64,000 bases of DNA from Cryptomeria japonica (Eukaryota > Streptophyta > Pinopsida > Cupressales > Cupressaceae), in the NCBI RefSeq assembly GCF_030272615.1, contig NC_081410.1:252947533-253011532 (forward strand), read 5' to 3'. Shown here piece by piece: positions 47,500-57,894 of the stretch. The number at the start of each line of letters is the position of its first letter. Position 1 is the first letter of the stretch. The position numbers were made by a program, and so were the translations under genes. The notes beneath the pieces were generated by a model that did no database searches, was not told the origin of the DNA, and saw only the letters and a list, made by a program, of their open reading frames with translations.

Positions 47500-49340
47500 C
47501 TCTGAGCCTCTCCCTCATCACCTGGTGGAGGAGGAGGAGCTTGATGACCGGGATCATGTCGAGGTGCCTGAGCTCCCTCAGAATGTGCCATATATTGAGA
47601 ATAAGGGATCGCCTACTGAGCTACTAGAACTGCCATGCTATATGTTGCGACATAGTAGGATGCCCTGCTTTTCTGATGTAAAACCTCCTGCTGGAGGCTG
47701 TCTCACTCTGCTCTCATCACAGTGACCTAATGATTACACTCTTCTTTAAGCTCCGTAAGCTAACGATCTCGCTCTGCCAGCTGAGTCTGAGCCACTATCA
47801 ACTGTGACTGCAACTTTGCAAGATGTGCTCTCATCGACCATCCTGTGTCTGTTCCCTACTCTCTCACTGACTCTCCACCCCCATCTCCACCTCCAGTACC
47901 ACCCTGCTCCTCTTGTTGCTGTCGGACCTATCTTGGAGCTGCTCGTTCCTCCTCAGCTCCACCCAATCTCACTCCTACTCTCCCAAGGGATCCTCCCTCA
48001 CCTCTCTGTTGTCCACCCTCAGCTAGAACCCTACTGCTACTATCACCAAGATCCCCACCTATCCACCTTGGAGCCTCTGCTATCTATCCATGTCCCTATC
48101 TCTGGCCCTGTCTCAAACCTTGTCCCTATACCTATGCACGAGCATCATCCTCCATATCCTCAATGCGCTATGCCTGATCACTCAGATCAGTAAACCTAGG
48201 AAAAGGATGCTGCTGGAACCACTCTCTCTATTGTGGCAATACCCCTGCATCTGCTACATCATCCATATAATCCCATCTGAGGCACCATAGACCAGTCAGC
48301 TATTGCATAACTAAGGCATAAGATAACCATGGAGACCATCCCTGTCTCTCCTCATCCACATAACGCACATACGCTGTAAACTCCTGCGAGATCCCCTAAG
48401 GCTGGCCATGCTGCCTCATCACTCGAGAAATGACGAACTGCTCCACAATAGTCTATGATCTCCCAATAAGAGGGTGCGTAACAAAAAGTTCCCTGCCGAT
48501 AAGCCACCAGTCATCCCATGGCTCCAAACCTCTATACGGTCTCCACACTATGGCTATCAAATCATCTAACTGCCGCCGCCAAAAATCTGTCTTGCCCAAA
48601 TCGGGCTACCTAATATAATCGGTATACTTGTATATAATCGGCTCCTTGAGCTCTCTACTATCATCTACCACTAGCCGACAAATGGGAAGATGCTCCCAAG
48701 CCCAAACCTATAAAATATATACACCTGCGGCCATGCTCCTACCATCTCTATACACAATCTCATGTATCTCGCAATACATGTGAGCCAACAAGCAAGAAGC
48801 CCAGCCAAGCCTTTGAGGGGTCTCCATCAATCTCATCAACATCCTGCCCAACCACACTGGAAACCTTACTGCCCTCTATCTGGCATCAGAAAACAACCTA
48901 TGAATCCTACTAGAACACATGCCAGAGGAAACTCCTCACTGTATCTGCTCATCAATATTTCCCAACTAATAGAACGGGTCAAAATATCAGGATCTCTGAA
49001 GACATGCCTCACTACCTGTAATCCTAGAAGGTGCCCTGAATCATAATCCACCTTATCCCCAGCAAAAGGGATACGGAGGATCCTATATACATCTTCAGGA
49101 GTGATAGTCAACTCCCCCACCAATAGATGAAAGGTGTTATGCTCTGAATAGAATCTCTCTACCAATGCCGTGAGCATTCCATGATTCACATGGATATCTA
49201 GCAAACTAAGCAGATGAGTCAAACCACATACATCAATATGAGCCTGCTTAACCTCAGATAAATGTCAAACTAATGCCATAGGAGGAGGATAAACGCATCT
49301 AAAAAGAATAGGAGGTAATCGAACCTGCAAAAACCCAACA
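47500..49340 (-). pseudogene. antisense plant-mobile-domain (PMD) ORF, broken
   Basis: Minus-strand coding remnant. From its N-terminal side: an ALVERFYSEHNTFHLLVGEL stretch, then TPEDVYRILRIPF (the PMD entry), an indel near 48870, LAHMYCEIHEIVY, then WAWEHLPICR, WRRQLDD, IVWRPYRG and EQFVISRVMRQHGQP, which together are diagnostic of the plant mobile domain of MAIN/MAIL1-like proteins and transposon relatives. Downstream is a Gly/Glu-rich linker and a coiled coil (HLAKLQSQLIVAQTQLAERD). About ten in-frame stops are mostly TAG or TAA where Gln is expected. Host PMD proteins act in nuclear gene silencing; the role inside a gypsy element is unknown. The start near 49340 is approximate. Confidence 0.75.
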
Positions 49341-51033
49341 AAGAAGCATCATAAAACATTCCAAATGAGCCTACAAGAGAAGTAAAACATCACGCAAGAC
49401 GTGCTAAGTCAAATGCAAAATCAAAATTTCACATTTAGACCTTAAAAAATGCTCACTATCTCCCGCACGACAAAACATAGAGGGACATAATCTTGTACAA
49501 GTCAGGAATAGTTCTCATACGACAAAACAACCCCAAATGACAATTTATTAGACTTCACACGACAAAATGGTCTTTTTACAAACCTGTCGTACAATACAAG
49601 GGTGCATCCTGAATGACAATTCTAATGACTTCAAATGACACAAGATAATTTACCAGTTACTCATACAAGACAAAATCCTATCTCACATGATAAAACATGA
49701 AACCCGACCCCAAACATCTGAAAAACTTGAAAAATGAGCAAAAAAATTCAAAATTGAAAACATTAAGAGGCTTAAGATCGATCACCTACCGCTAGCTCAT
49801 AGTTTCAAGGTCAATTATGACGTCTGTGGCACTCGAATAGATGCTGATGAGTAGGGACAACCATTTTCTTCACAGAAGGCTTTTTGAATTTTCAAACTTG
49901 GAGGGTTAAAGTGATTTGAAAATGACACTTTTGTCCCTTATATAGCCAAAAACCTAATTTATCAACTTGCTCCAATGGACATGAAAATTGTACCCTTAGC
50001 TAATTTGCCCGTTCTGATTCCATTTTCGGGATCGAAATCAAAATTCAAGATCATTTTGCTAGTCAATTTCACAATTTTGGACCACTTAGCGCTCTTTTCA
50101 TGAAATGCTCATTCTTTCTTCAAATTGCGCTCAATTTTAACGCTGAATCTTAATTCAATTTCATTTATACACATCAATTTTATGATCAACTTTGCGCTTA
50201 ACTCATCAATCAATGCCAAATTTTTTAAATATTCCTCAGAATTAATTTGTTCTCAAATAACTTATTTTCGCCACACAATTGCCTATAATCATCAATTCCT
50301 TGCTATTTTTCGATTTCACTCCCAAGGGGGCATACTCACGACCTTATGACTTCACATCTCACAAGTCGAGAAATAAAATTTTCAAATCTTCATCAAAAGT
50401 CGAGAAAAATCAACTAAAGAAAATCAATTCTTTTGCTAAGGGGCATCTCAGCTTCATCGCTTCACATCAAGTTGAGATCTCTCGATTATCTGAATCGAAT
50501 CAATCGCTAGGGGCGTATTAGTTTCATTGCTTCAAATCAAACTAGTATTTGTCTTTCCTCTGAATCAATCTCTTAACATTAATCAGTTTCATCACTTTAC
50601 ATCAAACTAATTATTTGTTTAAACTCAATCAAAATTTTAAAGAGTATCTTTGATCACGCTCAATCTAAGCAGGTGTTCAGTATTCATTTCTTGATCAAGA
50701 TGGATAGTTTATCTTCATTGTATCTTGATCAATCAAGTTCAAGATTGATTTTTATCATCACTCATTATATCTAAGTTCAATCAAGTTCTAGATCAGTAAG
50801 ATCCGCTTCTTGATCAATCAAGTTCAAGTTCGGTATCTTTGGTTTCTATCGTTCCTCAGTTCAATCAAGTTCGGGAACAGTATCGCTTTAATCAGACTTC
50901 ATTCAGCTTTGTTGCTTCGAATCAAGCTAAACACCTTTCTCTTCATCTAGTTCGTGATCATTCAAGTTCAGAACTGGTATCTTCTAGACATCACACATTT
51001 TTTGAACCAACGTGCTGCTCGCACATTAATTCA
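49341..51033 (+). other. repeat-rich 3' UTR of the gypsy element
   Basis: 49440-49700 has about eight ACGACAAAA- or CATACGA-like motifs, echoing the leader. From about 50330 to 51000 imperfect units built on TCATCGCTTCACATCAA and GATCAATCAAGTTC recur, a decayed tandem array. No ORF. Hypervariable, repeat-bearing 3' UTRs are known in this group. Confidence 0.65.
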
Positions 51034-51045
51034 AAGAGGGGCAAA
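51034..51045 (+). other. polypurine tract of the gypsy element
   Basis: AAGAGGGGCAAA, purine-rich with a single C, directly before TGTAATACCC. Confidence 0.75.
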
Positions 51046-52185
51046 TGTAATACCCTAAAAATGGTCATCTAAACCATGGACCCCTAATCTCGACAACAGC
51101 ACCAAGGTCCTAACCAAAGGCAATTAAATCAATCTTGAGCACATTATTAATTCTTTAATCATCAAATATCACATGGCAAATCAATTACTCAATATTAATT
51201 AAATATTCATTTAATTAATTGAATCATTTCCAAGAATATCATTTTGATCAATTATCCTATTTTAATTTATTAAAGATCCTTGCATATTTAATTAATTAAT
51301 AAAATTGCCATTTAATCATGAAAAAGGAATTAATTTATTACAAAAGAGGAATTAGTTACAAAACAAGAGTTGAATTGAAATTAAAACAAAAAGAATTTAA
51401 TTGAGAGAGAAATCAAACTTGAGATATTATTTCTTTTTCTAAATTTAGAACTTGAAATCAGAAAAGCAATTAATTGAATTATTGAATTATTCTCCAAATT
51501 GGAACTCAAAGCTTTTCAGAAAAAGAAGTTCAGTTGCATTGAAAAGACTCTTTTCTTGAATAAATCTATTTTTATCACAAATGCATGGAATTAATTTATT
51601 ATTATTTCCAATGCAACTTGGACTTCTAATTTGAATGTATTTCAATTAAACTATAATTGGAATCTATCTCAAGGTTAACTAAACCTGATTTCTCAATTAT
51701 TTTCAATTAATCTTAAATTGAGCTTTTTTCAGCTTTTCTATTGTAATTCTCTATAAATTCAGTCTTTAGCTCTCATTCCAATTCACCCCAAATATTTTTG
51801 AGAACACACTTGGAGATTATTATCATGCTAATTACGCTCTGGAGTCATTGAAGATCATTGTTCTTTTTAGATTATTTGCATCCATTTTACATCCATCATT
51901 GCTTGAATCCATATAGCTTGAATTGATTATTTGCTTGAATTATTCATCCATTTTTTGCATCCATATAGTTAATATCATATAGATTAAATCCTTCGTCTTG
52001 GTGTAGTCTAGTCACTGGTATTGCTTCTAAAAATCTGAGAGCAATCTTATACTCGCATATTTTAGAAGGAAATTAGTCGCTTTGTTATGGTTTATTATTG
52101 ATTGATTATTATTTACTAACCATACATGTAATGAATTAATTGAAGTGTTGTGCTTGCAGCTACAGACCACTTTTTCACACACACA
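51046..52185 (+). repeat. 3' LTR of the 24-kb gypsy element
   Basis: Begins TGTAATACCCTAAAAATGG and ends in CACACACACA before TSD ACAAC. It pairs with 27901-29037. TATA box at 51752-51758. More differences from its partner are visible than between the LARD LTRs, so this element is older than the LARD. Confidence 0.93.
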
Positions 52186-52411
52186 ACAACCTCATGTGAA
52201 AATTTCCGATTGGAATTTTAGAAAGACATACACGAGGGAACAACAAGTTGGGAATTATTCCTAACTTCATGTTGGTAAACATATTTGTCACTGTGAATTG
52301 TCCTTCAAAATTGACTCTATTTGCCCAAAGAGCAGTGACAACTGTTCCAACAGTTGGAGAGATTGCAATCAAACTGCAATCTTCCTCTGCGTTTGAGAGG
52401 GGAAGCTCCCT
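52186..52411 (-). pseudogene. ORF fragment flanking the gypsy element, product unknown
   Basis: Minus-strand frame open from about 52411 into the TSD with protein-like composition (PTVGTVVTALWANRVNFEGQ and TVTNMFTNMKLGIIPNLLFP). It abuts the insertion site of the gypsy element but is one base out of phase with the acidic ORF on the other side, so it may or may not be the same gene. Cut at 52412 by an LTR-like sequence. Not recognised. Confidence 0.4.
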
Positions 52412-53332
52412 TGTATGATGGGGGTATTTTGGAATTTTTGTGTACTTTTAACTTGAAAGTACATAAAGGAGAAAACAAAAAACTAAAAAGAACTAAAAGA
52501 TAGTAACCCCAACAATAGACATACGAACGTCAACTGAGATTTATCAACATTTGAAACAAATTACAAGGGGAGTTTATAACATAATATGCTTAGCCATGAG
52601 ATGACGATAAAGAAGAATGACAAATCTCAACATACACAGAGATAAGATACTTCAACACATTCAAAGTAAGATACCAAAGGTTGCTTGTGTATCATAACAT
52701 CAATTGTACAAATCAAATATGCATAAAAAGACTACCAATTTGACATACAAGAAATCAACAATGATAACACATGAATACATTTAGAACACACAAACTAAGA
52801 TGTATTCTTCACTATCCTTTTGGAAATATACAAGTCCAAAATCATTTCTATACATAGTGCAAATCAAAATGTCATTACAAGTTTCTCCTAGAATTTCAGC
52901 AGAGTTTCCCCTTTGTAAAAAGTGTGCCCCCAAATGAAAAAGCCTTGTATTTATAGGCTAACAATCCATAACTACTTAAAATAACCACTTAGGTTGGCCA
53001 ATTAGGGTAACTACCCAGGTTAACCAGTCCTAGTAACTACCTTTTTGGAGACAAGTTAGGATTAGCCTAACTTTTAGAGAAATTAAGCCTAGAATATAAC
53101 ATTAATTACAATGGGTGACATAAGTCACTTTTACAAAAAGTTAAGTGGAAACACATGTTGAAAATATGAGAAAGTTATCAATTTAGTTGAAGTGATGAAC
53201 CATGTCATCCTCTAGACATGAATAACTTGATCTTAGAGAAAAATCACTCCAACTCCAACTTGAGAAGTTGCTCCTTCCTATGAAATCAACCTTCTATAGA
53301 TCCATCCAAATTCTCATTGGAGCTCTTGAAGT
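52412..53332 (-). repeat. LTR- or promoter-like stretch, minus orientation
   Basis: On the minus strand a TATAAATA motif (plus 52949-52956) sits in the phrase GCCTATAAATACAAGGC, followed by a leader-like stretch ending near CCCCCATCATACA at 52412. This looks like the promoter half of an LTR. A possible outer end is TGTAAATCC (plus complement ending at 54589), with the solo LTR at 53333 nested inside, but the flanking 5-mers (TCCCT and AAAGA) do not match, so the borders are unproven. Confidence 0.4.
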
Positions 53333-54561
53333 TGTTAGACAGTTCAAATAATTGAAAGACAACTGAGAGGGGGGGGGGCTGAATCAGTTGTCACCAGATT
53401 ATCAAAACCTTATGCAATTAAAAATTTAATACTAGAACCCAAAAGATCAATATCGAAATGCATAAACCAATTACTAAAATAGCAGATATACCAATTAAGC
53501 ATAAACAACAATTAGAAAATAAATACCATCCACATGACACCAAGATTTGTACGTGGAAAACCTGGTAAAGGGAAAAACCATGATGGGAAGCCTACCCATA
53601 GTCAGATAATACTTTTGTAGTAAGTATGTGATTACAATTCAGGGGCTTGCACTTGCAGGAAGGCCAATAGCCTAGAGCACACTGCTCATCAGAAAAGGAG
53701 TCTCACTAATTACATAGAAATCCATACTACAATCCAGAAGAATGAATGAACTGCAATGATATCATCTCCTATATATGCATGAGTACAGTTCCGATTAAGC
53801 TCAATACAAGAGGACTAAATACTCTTACATAAAACCAACTCGATCACCAATGATCAACCAAATCTTCTGCCTGAATGATAATTACATTATTCGCTCCTAT
53901 ACCACATTCCCATATGATATACAATGAGATCTTATATCATATATATACAAACCCTTGATCAAAAACAATAAGGTCGGCCACTAGACAATAAATCAATTAC
54001 ATAATTACAAAACATGTCGGCCTGAGACCAAAAAAAATAATATCCAATTCATAAGACATCCCAGAAACACATTGAGAAGTCGAATCCACACGTTATATTA
54101 AATCGGTCCATAACCTAGATAAACTGTGACACAATTTAGGTCCACACACGCTAAAGAAATGATCCCAATCAACCAAGTCTCGAACAAGATTACCATCAAC
54201 ATCCTGAATCTCTACTAGAAGCTGCACCAACACCACTTATGCATAAGATCAAAGATCTTCAATAATGCTCTACTGGTGAAACCCTCACTGGAACAACAAA
54301 CCAAGCTTGCCAGCATACATGATAGCATCCGATCACTAGATCAAAACAAACTAACTGAACATGAATTTGAGTAGCATGAATAAGCCAATTCCATAACCCA
54401 GACACACCAGAGCATATCGGATCATCATGATCTAATCCAAATAGAAACCAAACAACTTACCGAGACCAACCACATACCGGTAAACAACCAAAAAACCTAG
54501 TGTTGACATAAATGACAAAAAATAAATGCAACACATAATCAATTCCTCCAAATGGCCAACA
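53333..54561 (-). mobile_element. solo LTR, Ty1/copia type, minus orientation
   Basis: Minus-strand tips TGTTGGCCATTTGG and CAGTTGTCT...CTGTCTAACA. Flanks GAAGT (53328-53332) and AAAGT (54562-54566) match at four of five bases, consistent with a slightly decayed TSD. It carries the CCCCCC-TCTCAGTTG motif near its 3' end (plus 53366-53385) and an ACGTGGAAAACC block (plus strand near 53552), as in the solo LTRs at 3071 and 9975. No internal domain. Confidence 0.78.
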
Positions 54562-54879
54562 AAAGTTAATACCCCAAAAAGGATTTACAAAAGATGCATC
54601 TTTACTAGAAGCTAGTAAAAGGAGTAATAGTCAAATCATTCCTTTGAAAGTTAAGATCATGAACAACATCTCCCAAATACATTTTAGATGTCATTGCTAT
54701 TCTTTAATAAATTGTCCACATCTGTACTCACCGTATACATCCTATATAGTTAAAAGTTTAGTACCAATGAAATGGAGTACAAAATTGGTTGTTCTAAATG
54801 CTCTCAAGATCTTTGACACTATAGATATCTTGTCAATTTTGAGCTCTTCTCCAAAGATGTAGTAATGCTTGACTAAACC

Positions 54880-56010
54880 CACACCCCAATCAACATACTA
54901 CTAATAAAGAGAATGCAAGAAAGCCATACTTTCCTCCATATTTGTATTCATATTCATGAAGCACTTTGGCATCCATCCATATCTCTGCTCTAACTTCATT
55001 TTAATTTCTGAGACGACATCTCCTTTGATTTGATCTATCAAAATTTTTATGGAGTTTGGCTTTATACCAACTGATTGCATCAACTTCACATTTGAATTCT
55101 TCATTTTGTGCATATCTTGCAATCATCATATGCCATGAGACTATACATTCTATAAAACCTTTCACATTCCTTGGCTACGGTCACACGATTTTCTCGTCTT
55201 TCAACTAGAGCATTGCCAACTTTAATGTTTAACAAAATTTCCACTTTGATGGATGTCCATGACCAGTTTTAAAACTTTAATATCAGTTTGTGAGTAGAGA
55301 GGGTGCATACAATGGTTTGTGGAATGCGACTTTACACCTGCTGCATGTATTTTATTTAAAACTTTGAAAGCCTTTTCAACAATACATTGTGTGCATATCC
55401 TTCAATTATTGCATCACATGAGATGATATCTCTTATATACATTTTGTCCAATAGTTAACATGCATCGTCTATGCCCCCACATTCTGCATGAAGCATTTTA
55501 TCAAACAGTTCGCGTGCAGTGTTTATGCTTACCGCATTCTACATGAAGCATTTTGTCAAATTGTTCACATGCGGTGTCTATGATTCATCCTTTATATTAT
55601 CATCCAATGATCATGCATTCCATCTCGTGAGATGATGTCTCTTCAAATTGTTATGTTTGAGCTTCTCCCATACGAGACCATCCCTATGACCATGGCTTGC
55701 CACCACACATTTAATGAAACACAGTATTTGCAAGGAATTATGCTAAGTGTTCGCATGCTTGTCTTTTGATTCCATGTTTTTCATTAGTGTCTACAAAAGA
55801 TTTTCCAACCAAAATATCTGATGAACATCTTACTACCAATATGCTCGAATAGAGAGGATGTTGTCAAAGTGTGAGTTTGGTTTTGCGACTGCCGATTGCA
55901 TTAGCTTGAATGTTTATAAACCCAATTCAACAAATCCATTTAGCTCTATTCTAAAATCATTGCATTTCACTTTCTGGTGATAGTATCTCTTTGAGACATT
56001 CGGTCGAATA
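54880..56010 (-). pseudogene. decayed PPR gene (PLS/DYW type)
   Basis: Across several frames the minus strand spells PPR-repeat signatures in order. Near 56005-55800: a MSQRDT-like stretch, GFVELGL, TFKLMQ and KPNSHFDNILS. Near 55630: RDIIS. Near 55460-55390: a KMYIRDIISCDAIIEGYAHN stretch equivalent to M-RD-VSWNAMI-GYAQN. Near 55370-55240: HAAGVKSHST and DIHQSGNFVKH. Near 55130-54900: KPNSIKILIDQI, then RYGWMPKCFMNMN-NMEES, which fits the E/E+ region ahead of a DYW tail. Live relatives bind organellar RNA, commonly for C-to-U editing. Many stops and shifts make this copy dead. It is the only host-gene relic I recognise. The upstream part is cut by the LTR at 56015. Confidence 0.75.
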
Positions 56011-56014
56011 GTGT

Positions 56015-57229
56015 TGTAATACCCTAAAAATGGCTACCTAAACCATGGGCCCCTAATCTCAACAACATCACCAAGGTCCTAACCAAAGGCAATTAAATCA
56101 ACCTTGAGCACCTAATTAATTAATTCTTCAATCATTAATGTTACATGGCAAATAAATCGATCTATATTAATTAAATATTTATTTAATCAATTAAATCATT
56201 CCAAGTAAATCATTTTGATCAATTATCCTATCTATTTAATTAAATATCCTAGCATATTTAATTAATAAATAAATTTTCCATTTAATCATAAAAAGAGGAA
56301 TTAATCTGCAAAAGAAAGAGTTAAATTGAAAACAAAAGAAAAGAATTAAATTGAGAGAAGAAATCAAACTTAAGATATTTCTTTTTCTAAAATTGAGATA
56401 ACTTGAGAAATTAGAAAATCAATTAAATTGAATTAATCATTTTCTCTAAAAATAAAACTTAAAAGCTTTTGAAGAAAGAGGTTCAGTTGCATTGAAAAGG
56501 CTTTTTATAAATAAAAATCTTGAGCAAATTAAAGAAAAGTGCATGGAATCACCTAATTTTATCTCAAGTGCATGGAATCAACTAAATTTATCTCCAATGC
56601 AAACTCAAACTTATAAGCTGCATGCATTCAATCAAGCTATAATTGGAATTTATCTCAAGATTAACTAGAATCTGATCTCTCAATTATTTCATTTATCTTG
56701 AAATGTGCTTTTTATTGTGGAATCTCAACCGCTCATTGCTAATCAATCTTGACCGCTGGTCTCTCTTTTGAGTCTCTATAAATTCACCCTTCATCTCTCA
56801 TTCAAAACACCTTGAAGATTTATTGTTATTATGCAGTTTTTGCTATGGAGTCATTGAAGATATTGTGCTTTGAGATTATTGCATCTTAGTTTATCTTTTT
56901 TTGCATATTTAGTTTAATTATTATTGCTTGAATTCATAGAGATTAATATTCATTAATCTAGCTTAATATTCATTCATAGAGCTTAATCTTGCATCCACTT
57001 AGTTTAATTCTTGTGCTCATATAGATTAAATCCTTCATCTTGGTGTAGTCTAGTCATTGTTATTGCTTATACAAATATGAGAGAAAGTCTATACTCACAT
57101 CTTTTAGAAGGTAATAGGTCGATTTGTTGTGGTTTTTATATTCATGATTATATCTGTCTAACCATGCATGCAATGACTTAATTGAAGTGTTGTTACAACT
57201 TGCAGATACTTATCCACTTTTCACACACA
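56015..57229 (+). repeat. 5' LTR of a second gypsy element (C)
   Basis: Begins TGTAATACCCTAAAAATGG like the LTR at 51046, has CTCTATAAATTC (TATA at 56777-56783) and ends TCACACACA before a primer site. Clearly the same family as 27901-29037 but with many substitutions and indels. It inserted into the PPR relic (5' flank AGTGT). Its partner is not in the window. Confidence 0.88.
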
Positions 57230-57233
57230 TTTT

Positions 57234-57251
57234 TGGTGCCCACCATGGGGT
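57234..57251 (+). other. primer binding site of element C, tRNA-Lys type
   Basis: TGGTGCCCACCATGGGGT, the 29042 site with two further C/G-to-T/A changes, four bases after the LTR. Confidence 0.75.
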
Positions 57252-57894
57252 AGAATACTACATCTTTTGACTATTTTTCAAATTTTTTAATTTATTTTTT
57301 CCATACAGTTACTGCAAAAACTCATACAAGTTTTCATAGAGACCCGAACGATGAACTGCAGGTATTGTATGGTCTGTTGCAAATCATCATACGACCCGAT
57401 GTGAATACTCGTACAATATTCTAGTATTTTGTATTAAAACAGATTGCATTTTTGGGGGTTTTCTTATTGAATTTTTATGGTGCTAATGCTAACCTTGGCT
57501 TGTTGTCTATTTGTTTGAGAAATTTTGACAACCTAACCAATTTTGTAGAACATTTATCGAAGAACACGCCTGCTACACAAAAACAATATGACTACTGATT
57601 CGTTATTTTTGCAGGTTGCCTGAGGATATTCAAGTGAACATCATTTATTCTTTAAATTCTTTTTCAGGAACATAAATTTCTATCTGGTTAATGAACAAAT
57701 TTGTCTTGTGTTTTAGTAAAAATCTAGGAGATAGGAGAGCATTCTCTTGTCTGCACAGACAATTGGAAATCCAAACCCTCAAAGATTTTTCTAAATTGGA
57801 GATTTGTGTACCTTTAGCGGGCCTGTCATAGTGGGAAAAAGTAATCACCTTGTGAGAATGACCCAAGTGAGTACAACTAGACCTGGGCATTCCA
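57252..57894 (+). other. leader of element C, truncated
   Basis: Contains TCATACGA-like motifs near 57390 and the conserved leader block at 57735-57894. It stops inside that block, at the phrase CATTCCA, where a new LTR-like start (TGTAATGCC) begins. Confidence 0.7.

Larger units (their letters stand above)
27901..52185 (+). mobile_element. Ty3/gypsy element, Tat-like, 24.3 kb, with two antisense ORFs
   Basis: TSD ACAAC at 27896-27900 and 52186-52190; LTRs 27901-29037 and 51046-52185. Order inside: tRNA-Lys-type primer site, 2-kb leader, ORF1 (sense), antisense ORF (32791-36348), 278-bp tandem array, gag, protease, G-patch segment, RT, RNase H, integrase, antisense plant-mobile-domain ORF (47500-49340), repeat-rich 3' UTR, polypurine tract. 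The great length, the second RNase H after RT and extra ORFs in either direction are known traits of the Tat/Ogre group of plant gypsy elements, so I place it there. All protein regions carry stops or frameshifts. Leaders and LTRs of the elements at 56015 and 60477 are related to it. Confidence 0.92.

Noticed and set aside
47804-48193. Two overlapping Pro/Ser/Leu-rich open frames on the plus strand
   Set aside because: They are the complement of the Gly/Glu-rich linker and PMD tail of the antisense ORF; composition and lack of motifs mark them as shadows.
52412-54589. A complete minus-strand solo LTR with TGTA/TACA ends containing the solo LTR at 53333
   Set aside because: The flanking 5-mers TCCCT and AAAGA do not match, so the borders cannot be confirmed; only the promoter-like half is reported.
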